DNA from: Rhodococcus qingshengii
Lineage (GTDB): Bacteria > Actinomycetota > Actinomycetes > Mycobacteriales > Mycobacteriaceae
Direction of reading: 5' to 3'
NCBI RefSeq assembly: GCF_021025955.1
Contig: NZ_JAJNCL010000003.1
Location: 310,001-374,000 of the forward strand
Length of the DNA stretch: 64,000 nt
The notes under the pieces: generated by a model
Database searches by the model: none
What the model saw: only the letters and a program-made list of their open reading frames with translations
What the model was told of the DNA's origin: nothing
Made by a program: the position numbers and the translations under genes
Shown here: positions 36,345 to 45,799 of the stretch, piece after piece
Position numbering within the stretch: position 1 is the stretch's first letter
How the letters are laid out: the number at the start of each line of letters is the position of its first letter

Positions 36345-37377
36345 ATGCCATCTCGGCAAGAAGTTCCATGGTCACTTTCCCGGCCGGATCCGAGTCAGTG
36401 GATGAAGGCACGGCCACGACGGTGTCCACACCCGCCGCTCGGTACGCCTCGAGCTGCTCACGGGCGTCGGCCGGAGTTCCGACGATTCCCACCGTTGCCG
36501 CCATCGCGTCCGAGACCTGACTCAAGAGCTCGCGCGGCGCGGCCCCGGCCCTGGCTGCCTCGATCACATCAGCGAAGCCCGCGCGGACGAACATGTCCGA
36601 GTACCCCGGAGCATCCAGATACGGTACGAGCCCACGTCGGAGTTGATCGATCGACATTTGAGTTGGGCCTTCGGTTGCCACGGCGGCCGGCGCCCAAACC
36701 GACACCTGGGGCATCACCGTTTCCATTTCAGCCGCGATTTCCTTGCACCGTGTGATCAGGCGCCCCGCTTGCTCCGGGCTGACCAGATTGAGCACTAGTT
36801 CGTCGCCCAACTCCACCGCGGCACGAAGGGCACGGTCTCCGAAAGCTGCAACGATGAGCCGGCCGCCCGGTGGTTGAAGTCGCAGCCTGTATCCACTGGT
36901 GCGCATCACCGTGCCGGCGACTTCGCCCCGCTCGCCGTTCATGAGCGATCGCACACCGCGGGCGGACTCCGCGAGCGCTCGAGCTGCCCCGGATCTGCTT
37001 CGTCCATGCCATTTTTCGACCACGACAGTACTGGACGTGCCCAACGCTATCGACACAAGACGCCCGGTCAGGCCGGCCACCGACGCCGCCCCGATCGCGA
37101 TCATCGCCGGATCACGAACCGTCACCGCGAGCGGGCCGACCACCAGTTCGGAGTGCTCGAAGCCGACGCCGACTGACGTCGCCAGTGCAAAGGCGTCGTA
37201 CGTCGCCATCTCCCCCACCCACACTCGGCCGAACCCCAGTTTGTCGGCAAGGCGCGCAGTGACAGTCACTTCGCGCGGCGGACGGTCCTGCCACAAACCC
37301 AGGGAGATGTCGATAGTCGGCAATCCTCTCTGTGAAGTCCCGCTACTCGAAATCCCGCTACTCGAAATCGTCGACAA
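36343..37377 (-). CDS. LLM-class F420-dependent oxidoreductase
   Basis: 344 residues from TTG 37377, with AGGGA nine bases upstream; a start at the TTG of LPTIDISLG is possible. Luciferase-like barrel: LGLWQDRPPREVTVTARLAD, FGRVWVGEMATYDAFALA, GRLVSIALGTSSTVVVEKWHG and the C-terminal GIVGTPADAREQLEAYRAAG. Probably uses F420 or flavin. It starts inside the 3' end of the SnoaL gene (20-bp overlap), so it is co-translated with the ligase operon. Confidence 0.82.
   Translation of the reverse strand: MSTISSSGISSSGTSQRGLPTIDISLGLWQDRPPREVTVTARLADKLGFGRVWVGEMATYDAFALATSVGVGFEHSELVVGPLAVTVRDPAMIAIGAASVAGLTGRLVSIALGTSSTVVVEKWHGRSRSGAARALAESARGVRSLMNGERGEVAGTVMRTSGYRLRLQPPGGRLIVAAFGDRALRAAVELGDELVLNLVSPEQAGRLITRCKEIAAEMETVMPQVSVWAPAAVATEGPTQMSIDQLRRGLVPYLDAPGYSDMFVRAGFADVIEAARAGAAPRELLSQVSDAMAATVGIVGTPADAREQLEAYRAAGVDTVVAVPSSTDSDPAGKVTMELLAEMA
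37338..37367. repeat. 15-bp tandem duplication at a gene junction
   Basis: The unit tcccgctactcgaaa occurs twice back-to-back. On the minus strand it falls across the end of the SnoaL gene and the first codons of the LLM gene, encoding a repeated SSG in the LLM N-terminus. It looks like a replication-slippage duplication that lengthened the overlap between the two genes. Confidence 0.7.
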
Positions 37378-37759
37378 GACCCATTCCCTTCAAGAGTGTC
37401 GGACGGTCGTAGTATTCGAGCCACTCGGTGATCCGTCCGTCTGCCATGGTGAGGATTCCGACAACAGGCACGACGCCGTGGGTACCGTCGAAGTGGAAGT
37501 CATCGACTCGCTGCACGAATACCCTGCCGTCGATCACGCCGAGAGATTCGATCTTCAAGGTGATCCGTTCGCACTTGCTTGCCAGCAACGCAATTCGGCC
37601 CGCGACAGCTTCCTTGCCGACAAGAGGTTCCTGCATCACGCTGTGGAGCACACCGTCCTCGGCGAACAGATCGACGACGCGTGTCCAATCCATGACGTCC
37701 CAGGCCTGGAACATCTCACGCGCCAGCGCAAGTTTTTCACTGTCGTTCATCACACTCAT
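37358..37759 (-). CDS. SnoaL/NTF2-like protein
   Basis: 133 residues with the cone-shaped NTF2 pattern: LALAREMFQAWDVMDWTRVV, LFAEDGVLHSVMQEPLVGKE and HFDGTHGVVPVVGILTMADG then RITEWLEYYDRP. Such proteins are isomerases, hydratases, cyclases or accessory subunits in steroid, polyketide and terpenoid metabolism. It overlaps the ligase gene by 4 bp. A second, longer SnoaL-like gene begins the divergent operon at 44445. Confidence 0.85.
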   Translation of the reverse strand: MSVMNDSEKLALAREMFQAWDVMDWTRVVDLFAEDGVLHSVMQEPLVGKEAVAGRIALLASKCERITLKIESLGVIDGRVFVQRVDDFHFDGTHGVVPVVGILTMADGRITEWLEYYDRPTLLKGMGLVDDFE

Positions 37760-39477
37760 GCCACACTCTTCTGTCGAAGTTCACGCTTGAGGATCTTTCC
37801 GGTCGAATTGCGCGGCAACTCTTTCCGAATCTCCAGCCGTTCGGGAAGCTTGTACGACGCGATGCGCTTGTCCTTCAGGAACGCGACCAGAGTGTCCAGC
37901 TCGAGTTCCGTCTCGGGCCGCAGCGTGACCACTGCTGCGACGCGCTCACCGAGCACTTCGTCGGGGTCGCCGATGACGGCCACATCCGCAACTGCCGGAT
38001 GCTCGGCGATCAATCCCTCCAGTTCAGCTGGGGCGATGTTCATTCCACCGCGGATCACAAGGTCTTTGCCTCGATCCAGGTAGCGGAGAAACTGCCTCTG
38101 ATCACCGGCGATCTCGAAGATGTCTCCGGTGCAGAGGAATCCGCGTTCGTCGAATGGCGACGGACGATCGCCGAGATAGCCGGCAAAGACCGTCGGTCCG
38201 CTGATGCGCAACTCACCCGGGTGCCCGACTTCGGTGATGTCCTCGCCGGTGACCACGTCGACCAAGCGAACGTCCATCCAGTCCGAGATCCTGGTGCTCC
38301 AGCGAAAGTTCTCGACACCGAAGCGGGGGAAGTACCGTGCGCGGTCGTCCGGATCCGGCATGTCCGCAGGCGAGGAGAGCAGACTGATGCCTTCGTTGGA
38401 TCCGAAAAAGTTGATGACTCCGATTCCGTATCGCTCCTGCCATCCCCGCACCATTGGAGGTTGTAGTGGCACCGAACCCGAACCGATCCGAGTCAAGCTC
38501 GACACGTCGACTGCCGCGAGCATCGACTCGTCGGCGAGCAGCATCCACAACAGCGCAGGCGGCGCTACCGTGTACGTCACTCGCTCGGCCTCGATCTGCC
38601 CGAGGAACACTCGAAGGTCGAACGGGTGGTGCTGTACCAGTACACATCCCGTGCGGAGCCACGGCAGGAACATTCCGTTGATTCCGGCCATGTTGACCAT
38701 CGGGAACGGGTTCAACAAGACGTCGCCGACGACGATGTCGGGAGCGTCGATCGTGGCCCAGCAGATGGCCAGCCACTCGTAGTGCGAACGTGGGACCCCC
38801 TTCGGCTCGCTTTCGGTCCCGGAGGTCCAACAGATTGTCATCGCATCGTTGGGGTCGTTCGGATCTTCGGTGTTTCGTTCATCCAGTTCACTGCGCTGCG
38901 CTTCGGTCGCAGTCCGAGGACTCAACCCCACGACGCCGGCGGGAAGCTGAGCCGGAAGCTCGGACGCGGGAGCGTAGGCGAACACCGATCTCAGAGAGGG
39001 AATCCGGGATCTGATTGCAGCGATCTCCGTAGCAGGGAGTCTGTCACCAAAACTGGGTACGGTGACAAATGCTGCAAACGCAGCCTGGTTTGCCATTCCT
39101 TCCACTTCGCGTTCGCGGTACTGCATCGGCAAGGGTGAGACCACGATCCCCAGCGACCACGCTGCAAGATAAACCTCGACCAGTTCGACGGTGTTGGGCA
39201 TCTGCACACCCAGAACATCTCCCCGGCCCAAACCCACCTCGGAGAAGCGGGCAGCGAGCGCGATGACTTCGCTCTCCAGTTGGTTCCAACTGAGGCGTCG
39301 TGGATCTCCGCCGGACAACTCGCTCCGGTTCGCCGGATCAACTACCGCGAGGTCGTCGCCGCGGGCCCGCACCTGCGCCCGGAACACCTGATCGATCGTC
39401 TCGTCGGACCACCACCCCTTCGAGGTGTATTCGTCCACCTTGCCACGAGGATGCAATCCCCTGTGTGTCTTGTTCAT
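37756..39477 (-). CDS. Acyl-CoA synthetase (AMP-dependent ligase)
   Basis: 573 residues. AMP-binding motif ICWTSGTESEPKGVPRSHYE (P-loop equivalent), FFGSNEGISLL (A5), GFLCTGDIFEIAG (A7 Asp), YLDRGKDLVIRGGMNIAPAE (hinge) and PRNSTGKILKREL (catalytic Lys). It activates a carboxylic acid to its CoA thioester; the family resembles cyclohexanecarboxylate and medium-chain ligases. 14 bp after the binding protein of a Liv-type importer, so the imported compound is probably its substrate. Confidence 0.85.
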   Translation of the reverse strand: MNKTHRGLHPRGKVDEYTSKGWWSDETIDQVFRAQVRARGDDLAVVDPANRSELSGGDPRRLSWNQLESEVIALAARFSEVGLGRGDVLGVQMPNTVELVEVYLAAWSLGIVVSPLPMQYREREVEGMANQAAFAAFVTVPSFGDRLPATEIAAIRSRIPSLRSVFAYAPASELPAQLPAGVVGLSPRTATEAQRSELDERNTEDPNDPNDAMTICWTSGTESEPKGVPRSHYEWLAICWATIDAPDIVVGDVLLNPFPMVNMAGINGMFLPWLRTGCVLVQHHPFDLRVFLGQIEAERVTYTVAPPALLWMLLADESMLAAVDVSSLTRIGSGSVPLQPPMVRGWQERYGIGVINFFGSNEGISLLSSPADMPDPDDRARYFPRFGVENFRWSTRISDWMDVRLVDVVTGEDITEVGHPGELRISGPTVFAGYLGDRPSPFDERGFLCTGDIFEIAGDQRQFLRYLDRGKDLVIRGGMNIAPAELEGLIAEHPAVADVAVIGDPDEVLGERVAAVVTLRPETELELDTLVAFLKDKRIASYKLPERLEIRKELPRNSTGKILKRELRQKSVA

Positions 39478-39490
39478 TCGCGCACTCGCT

Positions 39491-40774
39491 TCAGTTCTCG
39501 TAACGGCCGGAAATGTCGATCACGTCGCCCTGCTTCTCGAACGCCTGGGTAGTGGCATTCCACTCGAACGGCTGGAATGCCAAGATGCCCAGCGCATGAT
39601 CGGCGGTCATGGTGAACTTGATTCCGTCGATGAACATCGGCGGGTGGTAGTCCTGCGTACGCGCGGCACTCATGATGGTGGCGCGAGAGAGTCCGTCAGA
39701 AGACTCAGAGGCCCGAGTGAAGTTGTCCACCAACAGGTCACCGATGGCCCATCCGTTCACGGTGTAGCTGTTGGTCGGGGAATCGGCACCGTGAGCCGCC
39801 GCTCCGGCAAGGTAGTCACGTACCGCGAAGTCGTCCTTGTAGAGAGCGTTGTTGGGATCCTTGAGCCACACCAGCACCTGCTGCCCGTCTGCAGCATCAC
39901 CGGCGGGCGCGTACAGGGTCGCACCGTCGACGCAGTTCGACGGCTGAATCACGGTGTCGGGCTTCCATCCGACCCGTCCGATCGCCTGAGTGATCGCGAG
40001 GCAGTCGGTGGTGACACCGGCAACCACCAAAACCTCGGCGCCGCTGGCCTTGAGAGTCGAAGCCGCCGTCTTGGGGTCGGTCAGCGCCTCCTCTGCTGCG
40101 ATCTCGAAGTTGGTTCCTTCGATCGCGGATTTGAAGCCGTTGGCGATTCCCTGCCCGGACTCGGTCTGGTTCGTGGCCAGTGCGACCTTGGCGCCGTTCG
40201 GATACTTCTTCTTCAAGCTTTCGACCACGACCTCCATCTCAACGCCTGGGTCCGGTAGATACTCCGTGGTCCACGGGAAGTCTTCGATGACCCGGAACTC
40301 GGGCATGCCTGCCTGTGCAAAAAGGAGCGGCACGCAGGCAGTGGTCTGATCGTCCGCGATCGCGTTCAACTGCCCGGCTCCGAAGGTGCCCAGAACGTCG
40401 ACCTTGTCCTTCTGAATAAACTCTCCGACATTGGCTTTGGCGCGCTCCGGGGAGAATGCATCGTCCTTGACCACGACGTCGAGCTTGACACCGCCGACAC
40501 CGCCGGCCGCGTTTGCCACCTCGAACCGTGCTCGCATTCCTTCGATCACGTTACCGACTGCGTCGGCGAGCGGGCCGGACGTCGGGCCACTCCATCCCAC
40601 CGTGAGTTTGTCGGTGATCGGCGCTGCGGCACCGCTGGGATCGCTGCATTCGTCGACCGAGACTGCACCGGCTGATGTCGACGTGTTGCTCTCTGCATCG
40701 GAGCTACCTCCGCAGGCCGTAAGGAGTAGTGCCGCAGCGGCGATGACTGCGGGAAACGTGGTCTGCCTTTTCAT
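39491..40774 (-). CDS. Branched-chain-type substrate-binding lipoprotein (LivK-like)
   Basis: 427 residues from ATG 40774. N-terminus MKRQTTFPAVIAAAALLLTA ends in a lipobox with Cys (LLTAC). The mature part is the type-I periplasmic fold: LTVGWSGPTSGPLADAVGN, LDVVVKDDAFSPERAKANVG, EFIQKDKVDVLGTFGAGQL and KVALATNQTESGQGIA. Members bind branched amino acids, but also many aromatic or aliphatic acids and amides. The adjoining CoA ligase favours an organic acid ligand. Confidence 0.87.
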   Translation of the reverse strand: MKRQTTFPAVIAAAALLLTACGGSSDAESNTSTSAGAVSVDECSDPSGAAAPITDKLTVGWSGPTSGPLADAVGNVIEGMRARFEVANAAGGVGGVKLDVVVKDDAFSPERAKANVGEFIQKDKVDVLGTFGAGQLNAIADDQTTACVPLLFAQAGMPEFRVIEDFPWTTEYLPDPGVEMEVVVESLKKKYPNGAKVALATNQTESGQGIANGFKSAIEGTNFEIAAEEALTDPKTAASTLKASGAEVLVVAGVTTDCLAITQAIGRVGWKPDTVIQPSNCVDGATLYAPAGDAADGQQVLVWLKDPNNALYKDDFAVRDYLAGAAAHGADSPTNSYTVNGWAIGDLLVDNFTRASESSDGLSRATIMSAARTQDYHPPMFIDGIKFTMTADHALGILAFQPFEWNATTQAFEKQGDVIDISGRYEN

Positions 40775-40832
40775 GTCGTCCAGTTCCTTGCTGTGAGTGG
40801 AGAGAAACGAGAGTGGGCGAGGGAGATGTTGT

Positions 40833-41921
40833 TCAGGTGCGAGGCTCACCTTCGCGATACTTGGGGTGATCTGCGGGAACCACGAGGATGAATCGTCGTA
40901 GGACGCTGTTGATCCGACCGACGATTCCGTCCGGCATCAAGAACACGATCGCGATCAGCACCGCGCCGAACACCACTCCCGAGACGGGGCCGTCTGTGAC
41001 GCTTCCGGTGTAGTACGGCAGGAACACCACTGCCGTTGCCCCCACGATCGGGCCGAATTGGGTTGCGATTCCGCCCAACACCAGCCCGGTGATGAACTCG
41101 ATAGACTTCATCAGCGAGAAGGACTCGGGAGAGAGCGCGCCGATGTACATCGTGAACAGCGAACCTCCCAGGCCGGTGATCGCGCCGGAGAGCCCGAAAG
41201 CGAGAATCTTGACCCGCGCGACGTTGATGCCGTTTGCGCTCGCCGCAATCTCGTTGTCGCGCACCGCGACCATAGCCAGACCGAATCGACTCTTGACGAG
41301 ATTGCGAATCAGGAGCATGACAATTGCCAGCGTCACGACCGAGATCCAGAAGATCCAGAGATAGGTGTCCGCGCGAGTCAAACCCGTCCATTTCGGCGGG
41401 ACCAGTAGATTTGCACGAACCACCATTCCAGCGGCACCACCGGTCAGATCCCCGGTCTTGCGGATCACTTCGGGAAACGCCACAGCGACGGCGAGTGTCA
41501 CGAGAGCCAGATATAGCCCCTTGATCCGCAACGACGGAAGCCCGACGAGAAGCCCTAGTACAAAACATAATACGACTGCAATCGGGATCGTGGTCAACGG
41601 CGAGTATCCGCGATCGACGATCAGCACGCCGGTCGTGTACGCGCCGAGGCCGAAGAAGGCAGAATGGCCGATCGACAGCAGTCCGGTGTATCCGCTGACG
41701 ATATTCAGTCCCGCAATGGCAATCGCGATGATGAAGACGCTCGTGAACTGCCCCACGCGAAACGGCGCACTTTGTGAAGCGAGAAGCAAGGCACAGACGG
41801 CTGCCACCAGCAGAACCAGTTGGAGTATCCGGTACGACGTCGAACCGGCGACCACCACGCGCGGCTGCCTGACCGCCTTTTCGGCGACGGCGGGTTCATT
41901 TCTCTCGGCAAGCGTCGTCAT
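40833..41921 (-). CDS. Branched-chain-type ABC permease, LivM-like
   Basis: 362 residues from ATG 41921, which overlaps the LivH stop (ATGA); the open frame to 42233 is an artefact antisense to nothing useful. Roughly nine spans; NIVSGYTGLLSIGHSAFFGL and LPSLRIKGLYLALVTLAVAV are typical LivM segments, and IAASANGINVARVKILAFGL is the cytosolic docking loop. Pairs with LivH to form the channel. Confidence 0.87.
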   Translation of the reverse strand: MTTLAERNEPAVAEKAVRQPRVVVAGSTSYRILQLVLLVAAVCALLLASQSAPFRVGQFTSVFIIAIAIAGLNIVSGYTGLLSIGHSAFFGLGAYTTGVLIVDRGYSPLTTIPIAVVLCFVLGLLVGLPSLRIKGLYLALVTLAVAVAFPEVIRKTGDLTGGAAGMVVRANLLVPPKWTGLTRADTYLWIFWISVVTLAIVMLLIRNLVKSRFGLAMVAVRDNEIAASANGINVARVKILAFGLSGAITGLGGSLFTMYIGALSPESFSLMKSIEFITGLVLGGIATQFGPIVGATAVVFLPYYTGSVTDGPVSGVVFGAVLIAIVFLMPDGIVGRINSVLRRFILVVPADHPKYREGEPRT

Positions 41922-42814
41922 ACTCGCTCCAGTTTCTTGGTACCGAACAGTCCATTGGGTCTGACGAAGAGGATCACCACGATGATCAGCAGAGCGGATG
42001 TCTGCTGAAGCGAACCGCCGATGGCCGAAATGTAGCCGCTGAGCATCGATTCCAGGACACCGATCGTCAACCCGCCGACCACGGCACCGACAAGACTGTC
42101 GAGTCCTCCGAACAGTGCGGCCGCAGATGCTGCGATGAAGATCGGAAACATGGTCGTGAGACCGAGTTGTTGCGGCGAGAGCGGAGTGACCAGGACACCT
42201 GCCAGTGCGCCGATCGCTGCCGCAACACCCCAACCGATTGCGAGTATCCGGCTGGTCGGAACTCCGGCGAGGGTTGCCGATTCGGCGTTGTCCGCGACAG
42301 CGCGCATGTGCAAACCAACCCTGGTCTTGCGAAAGAGCAAGGACATCAACACAAGTAGGACAACCAGCGCCACGAGCACACCCAGCGCGTCGCCGTACAC
42401 ACGCGCACCGCCCACCGAGATGTAATCGGTCGGACCGTTGGGGAACGGACTCGGCATGATCTTCGTATCACTCCCCCACAGCATTCCGGCCAACGAGTTG
42501 AGCCCGGTGAACAATCCCAGTGCCACGATCAGCACTGCCATGTCGCTTCTACGCTGAACTGGCCGAATCAGCAGACGCTCCATCAATGCACCGAGCAAGA
42601 AGCCGAGAGCGAGAGCCGCTCCGATCGCGGCCCAGATCGGCCAGGACATCGTCGTGAGCCACCACGCCACGAAGGTCGTGAACAGGGCCAACTCGCCCTG
42701 GGCGAAGTTGATCGTGCCGGTGGCGCGGAACACCACGACCAGTGCGAGGGCGAGAATTGCGTAGATGGACCCGTTGGTCAATCCGGAGATGAGTCGTTCG
42801 AGAAAGAGCGTCAC
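41918..42814 (-). CDS. Branched-chain-type ABC permease, LivH-like
   Basis: 298 residues with about eight spans. GLTNGSIYAILALALVVVFR then ATGTINFAQGELALFTTFVA is the LivH signature near the N-terminus, and ESATLAGVPTSRILAIGWGV is the docking loop. Three bases separate it from the LivF stop region upstream, and it overlaps livM by 4 bp, so the importer genes form one coupled operon. Confidence 0.88.
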   Translation of the reverse strand: MTLFLERLISGLTNGSIYAILALALVVVFRATGTINFAQGELALFTTFVAWWLTTMSWPIWAAIGAALALGFLLGALMERLLIRPVQRRSDMAVLIVALGLFTGLNSLAGMLWGSDTKIMPSPFPNGPTDYISVGGARVYGDALGVLVALVVLLVLMSLLFRKTRVGLHMRAVADNAESATLAGVPTSRILAIGWGVAAAIGALAGVLVTPLSPQQLGLTTMFPIFIAASAAALFGGLDSLVGAVVGGLTIGVLESMLSGYISAIGGSLQQTSALLIIVVILFVRPNGLFGTKKLERV

Positions 42815-42817
42815 CGT

Positions 42818-43531
42818 TTACTCCTGGTACCCGAGGTAAGCGCTGCGCACGACGTCGTCGGAACGAAATTCCTCGGGCGTTCCGGCAGCGACGATGGTGC
42901 CTACGTCGAGCAGGAAGACCTTCGACGCGAGTTTCATTGCGAGATCGGCATTCTGTTCCACGATCAGCAGTGCAGTTCCGTCGCTGCGGTTGATCGCACC
43001 GAGCGTGTCGAACAATTCGGCAATGACGATGGGTGCCAGACCCAGGCTGGGTTCGTCGCACAGAAGCAGTGTGGGACGACTCATCAGTGCGCGCGCGACC
43101 GCAAGCATCTGCTGTTCGCCACCCGAGAGTGAGCCCGCCAGTTGCGTCGAGCGACGACCGAGTACCGGAAATGTCTCGCACCACCGCTCGATGTCGGCTG
43201 CGATCTCAGCCTTGTCCTTACGCAACGCAGCGCCGACGAGCAGGTTGTCCCGCACCGACAGTTGACCGAGAGTTCCGCGGCCTTGCGGGACGAGGCTCAC
43301 GCCGGCGGCCACGGCGCGTTCCGGTTTGGAACCCAACGGCGAACCGTTGAAGGTGATCGTTCCCTGATGCGGAATCAAACCGGCCAGCGCACGCATCATG
43401 GTGGTCTTTCCGGCGCCGTTCGCACCGAGAACAACAGCGACCCCACCAGGTTCTACATCGAGCGAAACCCCGTGCAGTACATTGCCTCGCCCGTAGCCGG
43501 CATGCAGATCGTCGACCTTCAAAAGCATCAT
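42818..43531 (-). CDS. Branched-chain-type ABC ATPase, LivF-like
   Basis: 237 residues: Walker A GANGAGKTTMMRALAG, signature LSGGEQQMLAVARAL, Walker B LLLCDEPSLGLAP, H-loop LIVEQNADLAMKLA. QGRGTLGQLSVRDNLLVGA is a typical LivF segment after the Q-loop. Overlaps livG by 4 bp. It energises the LivHM channel with LivG. Confidence 0.9.
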   Translation of the reverse strand: MMLLKVDDLHAGYGRGNVLHGVSLDVEPGGVAVVLGANGAGKTTMMRALAGLIPHQGTITFNGSPLGSKPERAVAAGVSLVPQGRGTLGQLSVRDNLLVGAALRKDKAEIAADIERWCETFPVLGRRSTQLAGSLSGGEQQMLAVARALMSRPTLLLCDEPSLGLAPIVIAELFDTLGAINRSDGTALLIVEQNADLAMKLASKVFLLDVGTIVAAGTPEEFRSDDVVRSAYLGYQE

Positions 43532-44331
43532 GCGGCACGTCCCAGGTACGCGTTGATCACGGCGTCATCCTGCTGGATCTCCACCGGAGTTCCCTCGGCA
43601 ATCTTGTGGCCGAAGTTCAGGGCTACAACGTGATCGGAGATCCCGAGCACCAATCCCATGTGGTGTTCGACCAGAAGCGCACCGAAGCCGAAGTCGTCGC
43701 GGAGCGAGACGATCAGTTCTCCCAGTTCCTTGACTTCACTGTGCGTGAGCCCACCGGCAGGTTCGTCCAGCAGGAGTAGCGACGGCTCGGACATCAATGC
43801 TCGCGCCAGCTCGACGCGCTTGAGTGTTCCGAACGGAAGGCCTGCCGCAGGTGCGTTCGCGACGTCGACGAGTTCGAGGCGTTCGAGCAGATACCAGGCC
43901 TTATCTCGCAGTTCTCGGACTCGAGCGCGCGCTGGAGGCCAGCCGAGAAGCCCGCTTGCCAGACCGAAGCGACCCCGAGACGATCCACCGACCATGGTGT
44001 TGTCGAAGACGCTCATGCCGCTGAACAGTGCGAGATTCTGGAAGGTTCGAGCGATCCCGGCCGACGCGAGCGCATAGGGCCGCAGCCCGAGTAGATCGGT
44101 TCCCTGCCAGGTGATGACGCCCCGGCTCGGCTCGTAAATCCTTGTGATGCAGTTGAACAGCGTGGTCTTACCAGCGCCGTTGGGTCCGATGAGCCCGCAG
44201 ATCTGACCGGCGCGGACGTCGAAGCCGACGTCGTCGAGAGCGGTGACACCGCCGAATTCGATCGATACGCCGGAAAGCGTGAGTACAACCGGCGCATTCC
44301 CGGGTTCTGCGGGTGGTGTGGTTCCAAGCAT
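43528..44331 (-). CDS. Branched-chain-type ABC ATPase, LivG-like
   Basis: 267 residues from ATG 44331, preceded by the strong site GAGGAGGTGAAACC. Walker A GPNGAGKTTLFNCITR, LARTFQN-type Q-loop region (GIARTFQNLALFSGMSVFDN), signature PFGTLKRVELARAL (the family's Leu-Pro-Phe-Gly variant), Walker B LLLLDEPAGGLTHSE. First gene of the eight-gene minus operon, livG-F-H-M-K, ligase, SnoaL, LLM, and divergent from a + strand catabolic operon. Confidence 0.9.
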   Translation of the reverse strand: MLGTTPPAEPGNAPVVLTLSGVSIEFGGVTALDDVGFDVRAGQICGLIGPNGAGKTTLFNCITRIYEPSRGVITWQGTDLLGLRPYALASAGIARTFQNLALFSGMSVFDNTMVGGSSRGRFGLASGLLGWPPARARVRELRDKAWYLLERLELVDVANAPAAGLPFGTLKRVELARALMSEPSLLLLDEPAGGLTHSEVKELGELIVSLRDDFGFGALLVEHHMGLVLGISDHVVALNFGHKIAEGTPVEIQQDDAVINAYLGRAA

Positions 44332-44377
44332 TGGTTTCACCTCCTCGTGACACTTCAATTAACAGTGTGATAGAGAT

Positions 44378-44394
44378 TACTACAGTAAGCAGAG
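44378..44394. promoter_or_regulatory. Motif shared by the two divergent promoter regions of the catabolic cluster, site 1
   Basis: tactacagtaagcagag in the 113-bp gap between livG and the SnoaL gene matches 14 of 17 positions of the sequence at 52153-52169, in the gap between the two thiolase genes. Just left lies gtgatagagattac, an imperfect dyad. A common repressor or activator for both divergons is the simplest explanation. Confidence 0.5.
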
Positions 44395-44444
44395 GCACTC
44401 CGTCAACGTGCGACTCCTCTCCGGAGCCGAGAAGGGACATCATC

Positions 44445-45032
44445 GTGAGGTCCAACGACATTCGCGCAGTCGATACCGGCGGGGGCCCGGGCACTCGGGA
44501 GTACAGCCCGATCGAAGCCCTGGTCGCCAAGCAGGAAATCTACGAGGTTCTGGCGCGTTTCCTCCGAGCCGCAGATCGCGGCGACGTCGAGGGCGCCCGG
44601 CAGTGCTACCTACCAGGTGCAACCGAAGACCACGGCGGGGTCTTCACCGGCACTGCCGACGACTACGTCGACCACATCGCCGGGGCCATCACGCACCCGC
44701 GGTCGCTGACGACCCACGCCCTGACCAACGTCTTGATCGAACTCGACGGGGACACCGCACACGTCGAGTCCTACGTGCTCGCATTCGCACGAATCAAGCA
44801 CTCGCACGGCATAGCCGACACACTCACCTCGGCGCGCTTGATCGACCGCTTCGGCTTCGAGGACGGCAGGTGGGGAATCCGCCACCGCGCACTGCGGTGG
44901 GACTGGAACCACGACATGGCCACAGCCGAAGGCTGGATCTTCGGGATGCTCGCACCCGAATCGTCATTGAAGAAGAGCAAGAAATATCCCGACGACCTCA
45001 TCTACACCCGACAGGCACAGGAGCACTCATGA
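44445..45032 (+). CDS. SnoaL-like (NTF2-fold) protein
   Basis: 195 residues from GTG 44445 with AAGGGA upstream; the frame extends back to 44313 but would overlap livG. VAKQEIYEVLARFLRAADRG then DVEGARQCYLPGATEDHGG is the SnoaL_4 start, with IEALVAKQEIYEVLARFLRA helices and RLIDRFGFEDGRWGIRHRAL strands. Typically hydratases/dehydratases or scytalone-dehydratase-like enzymes; often part of steroid and aromatic pathways. First gene of a four-gene operon with 4-bp overlaps throughout. Confidence 0.82.
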   Translation: MRSNDIRAVDTGGGPGTREYSPIEALVAKQEIYEVLARFLRAADRGDVEGARQCYLPGATEDHGGVFTGTADDYVDHIAGAITHPRSLTTHALTNVLIELDGDTAHVESYVLAFARIKHSHGIADTLTSARLIDRFGFEDGRWGIRHRALRWDWNHDMATAEGWIFGMLAPESSLKKSKKYPDDLIYTRQAQEHS

Positions 45033-45799
45033 CAACGTTTCGCGGAACTCCGATAGGGGGCGCTACCGTCCTCGTCACCGGCGCCAATCGAGGCCTCGGG
45101 TTGGCCTTCGTCCAACAGGCGAAGTCGATGGGTGCAACCAAAATCTATGCGGGGGTGAGAAATCCCGACGAGGCACCGGCCGAGCTCCGAGCCACCGGAG
45201 CACACATCGTCGAACTCGACGTCACCGATCCAGGACTCGTCGACGCTGCCGCCGCGAAGTGTGGTGACACAACGGTCGTCGTCAACAACGCCGGACTGTT
45301 CACCGGGAATCGGCTGATCGAGGCCGACGACGAAGCGGCTGCACGAGCCGAGATGGAGGTCAACTACTTCGGGCCTCTGACGATGATCCGAGCCTTCGCG
45401 CCGGTGCTCGCCGCCCGCGGCGGAGGATCGATAGTCAACGTCCTCTCGGTGGCCGCAATCGCTCCAACCGCCTTCATGGGTGGCTACTCGCCGGCCAAGG
45501 CGGCCGCTCTGTCACTCGGCGGAATCGCTCGCGCCGAACTCGAACCGCACGGCATCACTGTCACGTCCTTGATCGTCGGCAGCGTCGACACCCGCATGGC
45601 GTCACATGTGCAGGGCCACAAGGAAAAACCCCTCGACATTGCCGCGACCGGACTCGCCGCCATGCAGCGCGGTGAGTGGACGTGCGACACCGATTTCATG
45701 GCAACCGACGCACGTGCGCGGCTCGCCCGCGACCCGATTCGGTACGAACGCGGACTGGGCAAGCTCCTCTTCGCCGGCGAATTGACCACCCGATCATGA
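45029..45799 (+). CDS. Short-chain dehydrogenase/reductase
   Basis: 256 residues from ATG 45029, overlapping the preceding stop (ATGA). Cofactor motif LVTGANRGLGLAFVQQA, NNAGLFTGNRLIE, active-site GYSPAKAAALSL (YxxxK). The C-terminus lacks the usual terminal DGG motif and instead continues PIRYERGLGKLLFAGE, as in the calnexin-independent single-domain SDRs used on hydroxy-fatty or terpenoid compounds. Oxidises or reduces an alcohol/ketone of the pathway; direction unknown. Confidence 0.82.
   Translation: MTTFRGTPIGGATVLVTGANRGLGLAFVQQAKSMGATKIYAGVRNPDEAPAELRATGAHIVELDVTDPGLVDAAAAKCGDTTVVVNNAGLFTGNRLIEADDEAAARAEMEVNYFGPLTMIRAFAPVLAARGGGSIVNVLSVAAIAPTAFMGGYSPAKAAALSLGGIARAELEPHGITVTSLIVGSVDTRMASHVQGHKEKPLDIAATGLAAMQRGEWTCDTDFMATDARARLARDPIRYERGLGKLLFAGELTTRS

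Noticed and set aside
41922..42233. Long N-terminal extension of the LivM permease
   Set aside because: It overlaps LivH entirely and its arginine-rich composition is that of a shadow frame; ATG 41921 with an ATGA overlap is the natural start.
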